Positions 25,002 through 34,718 are shown, counted from the stretch's first letter. The stretch: 45,752 nucleotides of DNA from Thiocystis violacea (GCF_016583565.1 NZ_NRRF01000041.1:1-45752), one strand, 5' to 3'. Numbers and translations are program-made. Notes: generated by a model from the letters alone, not told the origin.

Positions 25002-27782
25002 TCAGCTCTTGAGCGGCTCGGGCGGCTTGCGACGCTGGTCCTTGGGGCTGATCCAGGCCTCGAACCGGGCCGCGGTTAGGGGCTCGCTGAACATATCCCC
25101 CTGCGCGCGGCTGCAGCCCAGGTTCATCAGTTGATACTTCTGCTCGTCGGTGCGGACACCGTCGGCCAGGATGTCGAGATGGAGGGATTGCGCCATCGCG
25201 ATCAGCGCCTCGACCACGGCCAGCTCGTGCGCCGAATCCGGCAGCGCCGCGATGAAGGTCGGATGGATCTTGAGCCCCTTGATCGGCAGGCGCTGCAACA
25301 CCGCCGGCGCGGTCCAGCCGAGGCCCACCTCGTTCAGGATGATGCCGACGCGCAGCTGATTGAGCCCCTGGAAGACCTCCGCGATCTGGTTGCGGTGCTT
25401 GACCAACAATGACTCGCTGAACTCCAGCACCAGGCGCGGCGCCACCAGGGGGTTCTCTTCCAGCACCCGCGCGACCTTGCGCACCAGGTCGCCCTGCGTG
25501 AGCTGCGGTTCGCAGATGCCGATCGTCTGGGAGCGGACCGGCAGGCCTCGCGCGAGCCAGCTTTGGAGCTGCCGGCAGGTGGACTCCAGCGCCCAGTCGC
25601 TGATATCGACCATGAGGCCGATCTCGTTCGCCATGCTGAGCATGCGTTCCGGCGGGATCGCACCCAGCTCGCGGGTTTCCCAGTGGACGACGGCTTCGAC
25701 GTAATCGCAGACCTCGGATTCCATGTCGACGCCCGGCCTGTAGAGGAGCTTGAGATCGCCCCGGCTCAGATCGGCCTTCAAGAGCTCCAGATAGCGCAGG
25801 CGCTCTGCCTGGGCCTCGTTGGGCGCCGTCGTCGAGATGTGGAAGCCGTTGCGTCCCTGGCGTTTGACCTGCCGAAGCGCGGATTCGGCCTCGGTGATCA
25901 TGGCTCTGTGGTCATCCTCCAGCCCCGCGGTGAGCGCGATGCCGATGCTGATGTTCACATGCAGAAGGTGGTTGTGCACCCAGATGGGCGTACGCATGGC
26001 CTCCTGCAGACGCTTGGCGATGTCGGTCACCTCGTCGCCGTCACTGACCTCTTCGATGAGGAGTCCGAACTGATCGCCGCGCAGCCGGGCCAGGGTGTCG
26101 GATGGCCGGATCGCCTCACGCAGCGTGCGTGCTACCGTGCGCAGCAGATCGTCGCCGATCTTGTAACCCAGGCTGGAATTGATGTGGGAGAAGTGGTCCA
26201 GGTCCAGGATGAAGACGGCGAGGGGGGCGTCCTTGCGGCCCCCGAGCTTGATGGCGTGCTCCAGCTGGGCTTCGAACAACAGCCGGTTGGGAAGCTTGGT
26301 CAGGGCGTCGTAGTGGATGGTCTGTTCGGTGCGATGGGGTGAGTCTGGGGCGCTGGTGCGCTCGGCGAAGACGCCGACGAAATTGACCAGCTTGCCGCGG
26401 GCGTCGTCGATGCGCCGGATCGTCAGGCGCTGGTGGTAGATCTCGCCGTCCTTGCGTCGGTTCCAGATCTCGCCCTGCCACGACCCCTGACGCAGCAGGC
26501 GGCGCCACATGCCGACGAAGAACCCGCGACTGTGCCACTGTGAGTTGAGCAGGCTGGGCTTTTGGCCCAGCACCTCCGACTCCGCGTAGCCGGTGATCTG
26601 GGTGAAGGCCGCGTTGACGCTGACGATGGTGCCGGAGGCGTCCGTGATGAGAACGCCCTCGGAGGTCGCGCCATAGACGGCGGCCGACTGGAGCAGGCGA
26701 CGCTCGGCGTCGCGCATGGCGGTGACGTCCCGAACATTGACGGCGACGCCCGTGACGCAGCCGTGCTCGTCCCGGTGCGGGAAGAGTCGCACCTCCGCGT
26801 CGCGTTCGGCGGCCGTGGCGTCGGCCTCGCGGATGTCCTCGACGATGCTGTCGCCCTGGTCGAGACAGCGCCCGAGGTTGCGATAGATCAGGGCCGTCAG
26901 CGCGCCCTCGCCGCAGGCGTCCACCAACGTCAGCCCGATCACCGCCTCGCGCGGCCGTCCGATGCGTGTCAGAAAGGCGGTATTGGCCGCCAGGATCCGA
27001 CAGCCGCGATCGATGAAGGCGATGCGGTCCGAGGTCGCGGAGACGATGTCGGCATAGCGCGCCAGCGCCTGCTCGGCCGCGCGCTGCTCCGTGATATCCA
27101 GCACCGCGCCGCCCATTCGGCCGGCGAGTCCGGAGTCGTCCGGATAGCGGCGCCCCGTGCACTCGGCCCAACGCAGCTGCCCGTCCGGGCGTTGGATTCT
27201 GAAGTGGATGTGGAAGGCGCCCGTGGCATCGATCGCCTGGCGGATGGCGGACTCCACCAGGGTGCGGTCTTGCGGGTGAACCCGTTGCAGGGTCTGTGAG
27301 ACCGTCACCTCGTCATCGGGGCTCAAGCCCCACAGCAGGAACCAGTTCTGCGAGGCGAGGATGCGGCCGGTCGCGATCTCCAGCTCCCAGTTCGCGGCGC
27401 GCGCCAGGGACAGCGCCTCGTCGAGCCACAGCATCTGCTGCAAGGCGTACTCACGATCCAGCCGTTGCAGAATCACCGAGAGTCGCCGGGCTTCGCCCGT
27501 GGGGAGGTCCGCAACCTTGGAGATGGCGACACTGGCCGGCAGCGAGCCACCGCGCGCCGAGATGAAACGTAGGTCGAGTTCGAGACTCTGATCCGCCTCT
27601 GAGTCCAGAAGCTCGACAAGCCCCGCGGTCTGGCCGGACAGGATCAGGGCGGCGAAGCTGCGTCCAACGACATCCGCGTCTTTGTAGCCAAGCAAATCCA
27701 GGAAGACGGGATCGGCTGAGTGGACGGAGAGATCCTGGTCCAGCGTGAGTGCGCTCATTGGCAGCGCCGCGAGCAGTGACAT
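25002..27782 (-). CDS. Multi-PAS protein with degenerate GGDEF and EAL domains
   Basis: This is a 926-residue cytosolic signalling protein with no membrane span. Four PAS-type modules cover about residues 8-480; the second has the PAS_3-like LWGLSPDDEVT pattern and the fourth the ITGYAESEVLGQKPS pattern. The GGDEF-like domain starts near YDALTKLPNRLLFEAQ (about 500), and its active-site loop reads RGDQF (about 567-571) in place of GGDEF. The EAL-like domain has VEAVVHWE in place of the EALLRW consensus (near 695). It has NEVG for DDFG, GLKIH for LKID and ADGVRT for AEGVET; the QGD glutamine remains. Catalytic cyclic-di-GMP synthesis and hydrolysis are therefore both doubtful. It is more likely a sensor-effector that binds nucleotide or a partner. 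A GTG start at 27863 would add 27 residues. Confidence 0.9.
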   Translation of the reverse strand: MSLLAALPMSALTLDQDLSVHSADPVFLDLLGYKDADVVGRSFAALILSGQTAGLVELLDSEADQSLELDLRFISARGGSLPASVAISKVADLPTGEARRLSVILQRLDREYALQQMLWLDEALSLARAANWELEIATGRILASQNWFLLWGLSPDDEVTVSQTLQRVHPQDRTLVESAIRQAIDATGAFHIHFRIQRPDGQLRWAECTGRRYPDDSGLAGRMGGAVLDITEQRAAEQALARYADIVSATSDRIAFIDRGCRILAANTAFLTRIGRPREAVIGLTLVDACGEGALTALIYRNLGRCLDQGDSIVEDIREADATAAERDAEVRLFPHRDEHGCVTGVAVNVRDVTAMRDAERRLLQSAAVYGATSEGVLITDASGTIVSVNAAFTQITGYAESEVLGQKPSLLNSQWHSRGFFVGMWRRLLRQGSWQGEIWNRRKDGEIYHQRLTIRRIDDARGKLVNFVGVFAERTSAPDSPHRTEQTIHYDALTKLPNRLLFEAQLEHAIKLGGRKDAPLAVFILDLDHFSHINSSLGYKIGDDLLRTVARTLREAIRPSDTLARLRGDQFGLLIEEVSDGDEVTDIAKRLQEAMRTPIWVHNHLLHVNISIGIALTAGLEDDHRAMITEAESALRQVKRQGRNGFHISTTAPNEAQAERLRYLELLKADLSRGDLKLLYRPGVDMESEVCDYVEAVVHWETRELGAIPPERMLSMANEIGLMVDISDWALESTCRQLQSWLARGLPVRSQTIGICEPQLTQGDLVRKVARVLEENPLVAPRLVLEFSESLLVKHRNQIAEVFQGLNQLRVGIILNEVGLGWTAPAVLQRLPIKGLKIHPTFIAALPDSAHELAVVEALIAMAQSLHLDILADGVRTDEQKYQLMNLGCSRAQGDMFSEPLTAARFEAWISPKDQRRKPPEPLKS

Positions 27783-28085
27783 GGATTCCAGCGAGAGCAA
27801 ACAAGGGCGAAAGGGGTGGCGGATAGGACCCTTGCCGGTCCCAACAACCCAAGCATCAGCCACGGGTTACGGCGATCGAGTGCTGAGTATAACGCGAAGT
27901 TTATTCAAGTGTGTACACGTCGCCCGATCGAGACAATGAGGGCGAGCCATGGTCCGCGTCAAGCGAAGGTTGTCAGTCGGTCACGTCGCGTTGGGGCGGG
28001 CGCCCCCTGCCAGCTTGTGAGCGCTTGCCCGACGGCGCGGGGAATCGCGGGACCGGTGCCCGCAAGCCGTTATCGCGCCAGCAAC

Positions 28086-28538
28086 TTACCGCGCCCAACA
28101 GTCTTGAACCGTCGCGGTCGGGGTGCCGCTCAATGCCTTCTGGCCGAAGTTGTTGAGCGTGAAGCTCGCGCACTTGTCGCCGGCCATTCGGCCGCCGGCA
28201 ACGGGGGCTGCCGTGAGGGTGAAGGTCGTGGCGGTTAGGGTCGTGGCGGAGAGGGTGTAGAGCGCGGTGCCGCTGCGCGGGGATTGGGTGATCGGCAGCG
28301 TGACGGCGTTTCCGGCCGTGTCCGTCGCGTAGGTCGGAGGCGACGTTTCGGTATAGTTGCGCTCCAGGAATTGCGCATCCTCCAGCAACGCCGCCTTGGC
28401 ATCGGCGCGATTGCTCCGCAGGACGTATTCCGTATAGGAGGGATAAGCGATGGCCGCCAGGATAGCGACGATGGCGACCGTGATCATCACCTCGATCAGG
28501 GTGAAGCCGCCCCTTCCTCGCGTGTTCAGATTCCGCAT
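28086..28538 (-). CDS. pilE: Type IV pilin-like protein PilE (operon 1)
   Basis: This is a 150-residue type IV prepilin of the PilE minor-pilin type. It has a short basic leader ending RGG, cleavage after Gly11, then [28 protein letters not shown] with Glu at +5. A pair of C-terminal cysteines (DKC near 120 and DCW near 147) would form the usual D-region disulfide. It is the last gene of minor-pilin operon 1 and is separated from pilY1 by 190 bases that contain a palindromic repeat. Together with FimT, PilV, PilW, PilX and PilY1 it is expected to form the priming and tip complex of type IV pili. Confidence 0.92.
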   Translation of the reverse strand: MRNLNTRGRGGFTLIEVMITVAIVAILAAIAYPSYTEYVLRSNRADAKAALLEDAQFLERNYTETSPPTYATDTAGNAVTLPITQSPRSGTALYTLSATTLTATTFTLTAAPVAGGRMAGDKCASFTLNNFGQKALSGTPTATVQDCWAR

Positions 28539-28602
28539 GCTGTTCTTTCCTAACGCTAAACTGATTTTCGGGAAGCAGCAGACCGTCGGTTCCGAGCGCG
28601 TA

Positions 28603-28670
28603 GGATGGGCAAAGCCCGCGCGATGCGCTTCGTTGGGTGCGCCGAGGATCGCCGGGCGTGCCCATCATCC
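28603..28670. repeat. Palindromic intergenic repeat between pilY1 and pilE of operon 1
   Basis: GATGGGC (28604-28610) is matched by GCCCATC (28660-28666), enclosing GCCCG and CGGGC inner arms. The wording (a GGATGGGCAAAGCCCG start and a GGGCGTGCCCATC end) is of a type dispersed in many proteobacterial genomes. It probably folds in RNA and could reduce expression of pilE relative to the upstream genes. Confidence 0.45.
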
Positions 28671-28728
28671 CTGCTTCGACCAGCTCCGAGCGCTGCTGAT
28701 CGAAGCAGCCCGCCTGGCGGAGACGACG

Positions 28729-31700
28729 CTACTGGATCTGCTGCCAATAGATGCGTTGGACACGACCGCCGCCCCCTTCACCCTGCTGAAGCGGCGCCCC
28801 TCCCGGACCACTGACCCCCGTTGTGCCCGAGTATTCCTTGATGAGCAGCGATCCGCCCTGAGTTCGGTTCGGGTTGGCGGTCTCGAGCACGAGCGGCTCG
28901 CCGGTCATACCATAGCTGGTGGGCAGTGCAATGCCACTGACAGCCGTATCGCCTACGCCGTCGCCGTCCGTGTCCATCAGGTCGCTGTCGTCGAAGCCGT
29001 AATCCCCGTTGAAGTCGAAAACCGACGTCGCCGTGCGAGCACCTGTGATGAGGTCCAACTCCATCAGCCAGGTCGTTCCGCCGCTCCCGCAGGGGTCGTC
29101 CGTCGGCGTATTGGTGACGAAGAGGATGCGGTCCGGGACGCTTGCCGAAATGAACTCCAGGACCAAGGGGGTGGATAGGACACGTTCGGAAGGCTTGGAG
29201 CCGTCAACCGTCAGGTCGAGATACCAGCCGCGCTGGGTCGACCAATTTGGAAGATTGTCCGTCGTGGTGCGCACCGAATAGCCCGAAAAGGTCGTTGTCT
29301 GGATGATGCTCTGTCCCTGTAGGTCGGACCGGCTCACCGTCCCCGCGACTCCGTTGTCCCAAATGGCATAGAAAGACTGCTGGTCACTGCTCGCGGCGTC
29401 GTCGTCCGTGAGGTAACTGCCCGTTCCGAAATAGACGAGCAGGCCGCCGTCGGGATGAGCGGCGACCTTGGGTCTGGATGTGATCGCCTGACCGCTGTTT
29501 GCCGTGAACAGGGGCAGCCCAGCATTGCCGAGCGACCAAGTGCCCGAGCTGTTGACGAACTTCCACAGGTTTCCGCGAAGATCGCCCGCGTAGGCGACGT
29601 CGATGATCTTGTCCCCCGTGCTGTCATGAAGATAAGGGGCGGAGAGACCGTTGGTGTCTTGCGTGTTGGTCGCGACCTTGGCGAGTTGATTGCCGTTCGC
29701 GAGGTCCACGACATAGAAGTAGGCGTGCTCGTTCGCGCTGTTATAGCCGTTGCCGAAGATCACGCCCCACTGCGAGTCCGTCGTCGCCGCAATCTGCGGC
29801 TTGCCGTAAGTCAATCCCAGGTCGTTCGCGTCGCTGAATTCCCACAGCACATCGGCGGCGGTGAAAGTCGTTGGGCTGGAGATGTCCAAGGCGTAGACAC
29901 TCTTGCCGCCGGCGCCGAGGCTGCCCGCGAGGTAGGTCCCCCAGGCGGCACCGATGTAGGCGTCACCGACTCCGATGGGACCATCGACGTAGAACTTGTG
30001 CGCGTAGCCCGGATCGGTCAGTGCGCTCAGGTTGTCGTAGACGCCCCTCGGCACGTAAGCGAGCTTCTCCACCCCGGAATCTGCGAAGCCCTGGTCGGCG
30101 CGGAAGCCGTGCAGCATGCCGTCGTTGGCGCCGGCATAGAGCATGGGTGGTCTGGTCGTCTTCCCGGCAACATAGGCGCTATAGCTGCCGCTGCCGTTGA
30201 GGACCATAGATCCGCCGCCGTAGCCGCCGTAGCCGTGGTCGTCGTTGGAGACATAGACGGGATCCGAGCCCAGGATATCGCCGAGGACGTTGCCATTGCG
30301 GTCGCGGAAGGCGGTGTAGCGCACCCGGCCGCCACCGGCGTATGTCGGCGTTTCGCACCCACCCGCGACACTGACGTCAAAGGTGTCCGTACTGGCGGAG
30401 AGCACCTTGAAGGCACCGTTGTAACGGGCGGATGTGCTTGCGCCGGTGATGATGCCCGAAATCGTCACCGCGTCATCGACGAGGAAGCCGTGATTGGTCG
30501 CGGTGATTTGCAGCGTTCCTGTGCCGGAGCATTGCGCATCCTGCACGCGCGCATCGCCTCTGAGCCAATTGATGCGCTGTTCGCAGAGGCCGTCGGAGGC
30601 GCCCGCGGCGTCGAGGTCGAGCGCCGTGCCGAGTGCACCTGAGCAGCTAGCGGCCGTGAGCGTCTCGCCGCTGTCGCTGTCATTGAGGGTGAAGATGTTG
30701 CGCGCGGGCGCCGCCGGCATGCGCTGTCCGGCATCCCAGACGACGCTGCCCAAGCTGTAGTCCGTCAAGTTGATGTTGCGGGCCTGGAGTTTGCCGCTCC
30801 AGTCCGCGTTGTTGGTGGCCTCGAAGACGAGGGTGCTCGCCGTCAGCGTGCCGATCGTGTTGGTGGTCACGCCCGTCGAATCGGCGCTCAACCCGGCTCC
30901 GCCGCTGGGGCTGCTCACGGCGCTGATGGTATCCAGGATGTCTTCGAAGGCCGCCGCGAGGCTGTCAGGATCGTCGGCGCTGAAGAACTTGCCGCGGCTG
31001 TTGATGGCAGTGTGCCAGAGGTCGTAGACCTTCAGAGGATCATCCGTTGTTAGGCTGAGCGTTGGCCATGGTTTGGTCCCTGCGAGCAGGGCCGAATAGT
31101 CGCCCGCGAAGGTGCTGCCGCCCCAGGCGGGGTTCGTCATGATCGCGCTCAGTCCCAAGCTGACCGTGAAGTTGGTCATGTGCTGCCAGGTCGCTGGATC
31201 GTTCTTGGGGTTCCAATAGATGTAGTCCTGGATCTGCGCATCGGTCGTGAGCGTCAAGGGGGTGGCGGTGTCGAGCTTGTAGGGGAGCAGGGTGTTGCAG
31301 GTCGGGCCAGTGCAGCTGCCTGAATTGTCCGATCCGCCGTCGCGCAGGTCGGTGCCCCAATACTTGGCGGCGAAGTCCGCCAAGGTGTCGGATTGGCTGT
31401 CCGCAAAAGGCGGTCGACTGGTGTAGCTGGTGCCGTCCGGCATGGTGTGGGATGACCCATCGAAGTTCCCGGCACTGGGCGAGGGCAGGGCACCGTTCCA
31501 GATACCGTCCGTCATGAGCAGGTGGAAGTTGCGGCGGCAGCTGTACTCCGTCCCTGTCGATACCTGCGGGTCTTCGGCGTATGGACTGTAGACACCGTTG
31601 TTTCTGTAGTACTCGCCCGCCCGAGCCAGGGCCGTGCGCAGTGGGGTTCCGGTGTCGATGGACGGGGTCGGCGGCGCGGTGTGTTCCAGCCAGTTCATGA

Positions 31701-32628
31701 AGCGCGCTTGGTGGCCGCTGTCGAAGTTGCGGATGCGGTTGTCGAAGTTTGTGGTGGGGTCGGTGCTATTGCGCGCTTTACAGTTCCAGGTCCCGCTGTT
31801 TGGCAGCGTATTGCAGCAGTTCAGTCCACCCTCGGAGCAGTTCAAGGTTTGCCAGCCGAAGCGCAGCTCGCCGAGCTCGACCTTTCCCATCGCCTGCATG
31901 GCGGCGGAGACCGTTGCGAGCGAGCGCGTGCGGTAGAAGGAGTACCAGTTGGCGAAGTTCTGACGCTCGTCGGCGCCGATCTCCGAGGATGGGCCGGATG
32001 TCGCGCTGACGTCGATCTTGATGTAGCAATCTTCGTCGTCCTTGGTCCCGTCACAGCTGCTGGGGCAGGTAAGTGGATGATCCGTGCTCGCGCACCAGCG
32101 ATAGTAGTAAGCCTGGGTGCCGCTGACGTCAGCGGTCGTATCCGTGCCGCCTTCGATCGTGAAATCGACCTGGGCTCGATACTGGGAGGCCAGATTCAGT
32201 GTCGACGACGATGCGAGAAATCCATTGCGCTTGGCTGCGCTGAAGGAGGTGGAGTAATAGGTGGCGGCTTGGTCCGGGCGCGTGGGGAGGCGATAGCGGA
32301 CGAAGGGGTTGTAGTACATCGCGTTGAAGTCGGACGACTTGAACCGATTGGTGCCGACGTAGCGGACTTGAAAACCGCCCGAGCTAATGCAGCTCGGCGA
32401 GCAAGTGGCCGTGCTGCCGACACGCCAGTCCTCCGGCAGAAAAGCCGACATCATGCTCGCCGAGTCGTCGAGCGTCATGATCAGGTTGGGATCGACGCCC
32501 AGGCTTCTGAGAAAGAGCGGCGTGTTCGGGATGTCCAGCGGGACCGCCATACCGATCGAGGAGCAGAGCATGCCGGCGGCGAGAGCAGGCCCCGTCTTCA
32601 ATAGTCTCTTCCAGGCGATTCGACGCAT
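28729..32628 (-). CDS. pilY1: PilY1-type pilus tip protein, VWA-containing (operon 1)
   Basis: This is a 1299-residue secreted protein of the PilY1 family, the large tip-associated factor of type IV pili, needed for pilus assembly, adhesion and surface sensing in model species. The signal peptide covers about residues 1-28. The N-terminal VWA-like region has NLIMTLDDSASMM (about 47-59), in which DxSxS fits a MIDAS metal site. The C-terminal beta-propeller begins near residue 785 (DILGSDPVYVSNDD), includes [12 protein letters not shown] and YVDGPIGVGDAYIG, and ends near 1220. A Ca-binding-like DTDGDGVGD lies near 1235. The start at 32628 is chosen because it opens into the signal peptide 13 bases after pilX; a frame from 32742 would overlap pilX. 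Compare PilY1-2 in the divergent operon. Confidence 0.93.
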   Translation of the reverse strand: MRRIAWKRLLKTGPALAAGMLCSSIGMAVPLDIPNTPLFLRSLGVDPNLIMTLDDSASMMSAFLPEDWRVGSTATCSPSCISSGGFQVRYVGTNRFKSSDFNAMYYNPFVRYRLPTRPDQAATYYSTSFSAAKRNGFLASSSTLNLASQYRAQVDFTIEGGTDTTADVSGTQAYYYRWCASTDHPLTCPSSCDGTKDDEDCYIKIDVSATSGPSSEIGADERQNFANWYSFYRTRSLATVSAAMQAMGKVELGELRFGWQTLNCSEGGLNCCNTLPNSGTWNCKARNSTDPTTNFDNRIRNFDSGHQARFMNWLEHTAPPTPSIDTGTPLRTALARAGEYYRNNGVYSPYAEDPQVSTGTEYSCRRNFHLLMTDGIWNGALPSPSAGNFDGSSHTMPDGTSYTSRPPFADSQSDTLADFAAKYWGTDLRDGGSDNSGSCTGPTCNTLLPYKLDTATPLTLTTDAQIQDYIYWNPKNDPATWQHMTNFTVSLGLSAIMTNPAWGGSTFAGDYSALLAGTKPWPTLSLTTDDPLKVYDLWHTAINSRGKFFSADDPDSLAAAFEDILDTISAVSSPSGGAGLSADSTGVTTNTIGTLTASTLVFEATNNADWSGKLQARNINLTDYSLGSVVWDAGQRMPAAPARNIFTLNDSDSGETLTAASCSGALGTALDLDAAGASDGLCEQRINWLRGDARVQDAQCSGTGTLQITATNHGFLVDDAVTISGIITGASTSARYNGAFKVLSASTDTFDVSVAGGCETPTYAGGGRVRYTAFRDRNGNVLGDILGSDPVYVSNDDHGYGGYGGGSMVLNGSGSYSAYVAGKTTRPPMLYAGANDGMLHGFRADQGFADSGVEKLAYVPRGVYDNLSALTDPGYAHKFYVDGPIGVGDAYIGAAWGTYLAGSLGAGGKSVYALDISSPTTFTAADVLWEFSDANDLGLTYGKPQIAATTDSQWGVIFGNGYNSANEHAYFYVVDLANGNQLAKVATNTQDTNGLSAPYLHDSTGDKIIDVAYAGDLRGNLWKFVNSSGTWSLGNAGLPLFTANSGQAITSRPKVAAHPDGGLLVYFGTGSYLTDDDAASSDQQSFYAIWDNGVAGTVSRSDLQGQSIIQTTTFSGYSVRTTTDNLPNWSTQRGWYLDLTVDGSKPSERVLSTPLVLEFISASVPDRILFVTNTPTDDPCGSGGTTWLMELDLITGARTATSVFDFNGDYGFDDSDLMDTDGDGVGDTAVSGIALPTSYGMTGEPLVLETANPNRTQGGSLLIKEYSGTTGVSGPGGAPLQQGEGGGGRVQRIYWQQIQ

Positions 32629-32641
32629 CTCGGTGACTCCC

Positions 32642-33163
32642 TCAGTTGATGGCGTACATGGTTTGCAGGATGACGACGGCCTGCGTCTCCGCGCCGATGC
32701 CTCGGGCTGTGACCCTGTAGAACTCACAAGTCGCAGTTGCATTGCCGGGGCAACTTCCGCTCGGCATACGCTCGACCAGGTAGCTGGGCTGCGTTGCGAC
32801 GCCCGCTAGGGTGCTCGGGACGCGTAAGTCGGTCGATCCCCAGTTGAAGGTGCTGCTCCAGTAGTCGAGATCGTTCGCGTGCTGCTCGCCGTTGTCGCGA
32901 ACGCCGTCATTTGCCGTTGTCGTGGCCGCTGTCTGCAGGCTTGCGATGGTCTGGCTGTTGATCCAGGTTTCAGCGGTTTCGATCGCATGCTCGGCGGCCT
33001 GAAAGGCCAGATCGCGATTGCGCGTGTTGCTGGCCATGCGCTCCTGCATGGTGTTGTTCATGGTGCCGCTGGTGCCCAGGAGGGTGAGCGCCACCAGGAA
33101 GATCAGGGCAACGATCAGCGCCGCCCCGCGCTCGGAGTCGGCGAAGGGGCGTCGAGTGCTCAC
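32642..33163 (-). CDS. pilX: Minor pilin PilX (operon 1)
   Basis: This is a 173-residue minor pilin. The N-terminus shows the PilX pattern: Gly13 followed by AALIVALIFLVALTLLGTSGT, then NNTMQERMASNTRNRDLAFQAAEHAI. Position +5 is not Glu, which is normal for the PilX/GspK-like class that sits at the tip of pseudopilus-like assemblies. The ATG at 33163 overlaps the pilW stop (ATGA at 33160-33163), and pilY1 begins 13 bases after the stop. Its role is inferred from the family: part of the PilV-PilW-PilX-PilY1 complex that primes pilus assembly. Confidence 0.9.
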   Translation of the reverse strand: MSTRRPFADSERGAALIVALIFLVALTLLGTSGTMNNTMQERMASNTRNRDLAFQAAEHAIETAETWINSQTIASLQTAATTTANDGVRDNGEQHANDLDYWSSTFNWGSTDLRVPSTLAGVATQPSYLVERMPSGSCPGNATATCEFYRVTARGIGAETQAVVILQTMYAIN

Positions 33164-34284
33164 AGCAGGCGATTCCTCACGGCGAAGGTGTTGGTGAATT
33201 GCTTGGTCAGCGCGGTGCCCGTGGTGGTGACGTTGACGTCCTGGCGCGAGGTCAGGCTCAAGGTGACGCGCACGCTGAGCACGCGCTGCCAGCGGTCGGC
33301 GGCAGCGCCGGGGATCGTCGTCGAGCCATTGGAGCCGGCATTGACGTCGTCTGCGTCATAGTAGTCATCCACGCTCTGATCTGGAGTGGCGTCGATATCG
33401 ACGCCGTACTCGATCTGCATGTCCTCGACCCATTGGGCCAGCTCGGTCGTCTGCGTTGTCGCGGCGCCGCCAGAGACGGTGAGCTCTTGGAGGTGCAGCG
33501 TTGGCACCCCGCTGGCGTTGTTCGCGACATAGTAAGTAGATGCCTTGAGCGGGAAGATCTTGCGCGCCTGAATGGCGCCCGAGAAGGCGCCGAGGGCTGC
33601 CGTCGAATTGCCTGGGGTTGCGGTCGCCGTGTCATAGGTCAGCGCCATTGTTCCGACGCTGCAACTGCCGGCGGCGGAGACCTGGAACAGGGCCGAGTGG
33701 GTATAGTCCGAGGCGACCATGATCTCGCCCGCCGCCGGAAGTCCCGTGGTCGGACAGGTGGTGAAACGCAACGTGAAAGTCCCGGCTGACGTGAGGGTCC
33801 CGGCCGGGTTGTTGGCGACGCAGGTGGCGACGGTATCCGCGGGCAGGCAGAGGCTGAATTCTCGATCCGAATCCGCATGCACGACAGTGACCGCATCCGT
33901 GGTCGCGAGCGGCGCTGGACTCAATCCGCTGGGGTAGCCCCCGCCCTGCTCGTAGCCAATGAGTGGGGTCTGAAAGAGATCGATCAGATTGGGATCGAAG
34001 CTCGGCGCGTTGACCGCGTTGACCGGTGTCCCGCCATTCGCCGGTCCGCCCGTGTAGCCGGCCATGCGCACGTCGTCGCCCATGTACTCGAAGGTGAATC
34101 GCGCCGTCTCTTGAATGGTCGCCAGCGCCTCCATGCTGTTGTAGCTGCTCTTGGCGCCGAGGTAGACGTAGCCGATGCTGGCGATCAGGGCCAGGCCGAT
34201 CGCCATGGCGATCATCAGCTCAATGAGGCTGAAGCCCGTCTGCGAATGCTTGGTGCCAGTGCTGTTCCAGACGCGTGTCTTCAT
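33160..34284 (-). CDS. pilW: Minor pilin PilW (operon 1)
   Basis: This is a 374-residue PilW-type minor pilin. The leader ends SQTG (Gly17) and is followed by FSLIELMIAMAIGLALIASIGYVYLGAKSSYNSMEAL, with Glu at +5. The large globular domain, with a DDVRMAGYTG segment near residue 65-75, is typical of PilW (GspJ-like). The ATG at 34284 lies two bases after the pilV stop. The frame remains open upstream to 34692, but that part is antisense-like noise within pilV. It overlaps pilX by four bases. Confidence 0.92.
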   Translation of the reverse strand: MKTRVWNSTGTKHSQTGFSLIELMIAMAIGLALIASIGYVYLGAKSSYNSMEALATIQETARFTFEYMGDDVRMAGYTGGPANGGTPVNAVNAPSFDPNLIDLFQTPLIGYEQGGGYPSGLSPAPLATTDAVTVVHADSDREFSLCLPADTVATCVANNPAGTLTSAGTFTLRFTTCPTTGLPAAGEIMVASDYTHSALFQVSAAGSCSVGTMALTYDTATATPGNSTAALGAFSGAIQARKIFPLKASTYYVANNASGVPTLHLQELTVSGGAATTQTTELAQWVEDMQIEYGVDIDATPDQSVDDYYDADDVNAGSNGSTTIPGAAADRWQRVLSVRVTLSLTSRQDVNVTTTGTALTKQFTNTFAVRNRLL

Positions 34285-34286
34285 GG

Positions 34287-34718
34287 TCAGAAGCTGGAGC
34301 TCGTCGTGAACGACTTGGTGTCGGTTGGGCTTTCGTCCCATTGGACGGTGATGGTGACGGCGTTGCCGGCAATCGCGACGCCGCCCAAGCCGTTCGGCAT
34401 GTTTGCCGCCAAGCCGGTCAGCCAGTCGCCGAGGTCTCGCTGAGCGACAGTCGTCGGTGAGCTTGGTGGGGCGGTTCCGACAGAGACGGCATAGGCGCCC
34501 GCGCTTGCTCGGTTGGCTCGGATGCAGTCGAGGATGTCGTAGGCATAGGTGGTGGCGTAGCTGCGGTAGAGCGCGGTCCGATTGCTCTTCATCGAAACCG
34601 TCTGCAAGGCGGCGAAGCCAAGCAACCCGATGGAAAGCACCACCATGGTGATGAGCACTTCGAGCAAGGTCACGCCGCGCTGTCGGTACCATCCTGAGAC
34701 TGACGCATGCATGCTCAT
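34287..34718 (-). CDS. pilV: Minor pilin PilV (operon 1)
   Basis: This is a 143-residue minor pilin. Gly15 precedes VTLLEVLITMVVLSIGLLGFAALQ, which is the PilV (GspI-like) signature with Glu at +5, followed by MKSNRTALYRSYATTYAYDILDCIRANR. The ATG overlaps the fimT stop by four bases (34715-34718). The divergent operon has a homologous PilV with the same YxxxxAxxAYxIxDxIRAN region, supporting a shared origin of the two operons. Confidence 0.92.
   Translation of the reverse strand: MSMHASVSGWYRQRGVTLLEVLITMVVLSIGLLGFAALQTVSMKSNRTALYRSYATTYAYDILDCIRANRASAGAYAVSVGTAPPSSPTTVAQRDLGDWLTGLAANMPNGLGGVAIAGNAVTITVQWDESPTDTKSFTTSSSF

Noticed and set aside
28603..28670. Possible intrinsic terminator of operon 1 before pilE
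   Set aside because: The palindrome is long and lacks a T-run; it resembles a dispersed repeat more than a terminator.
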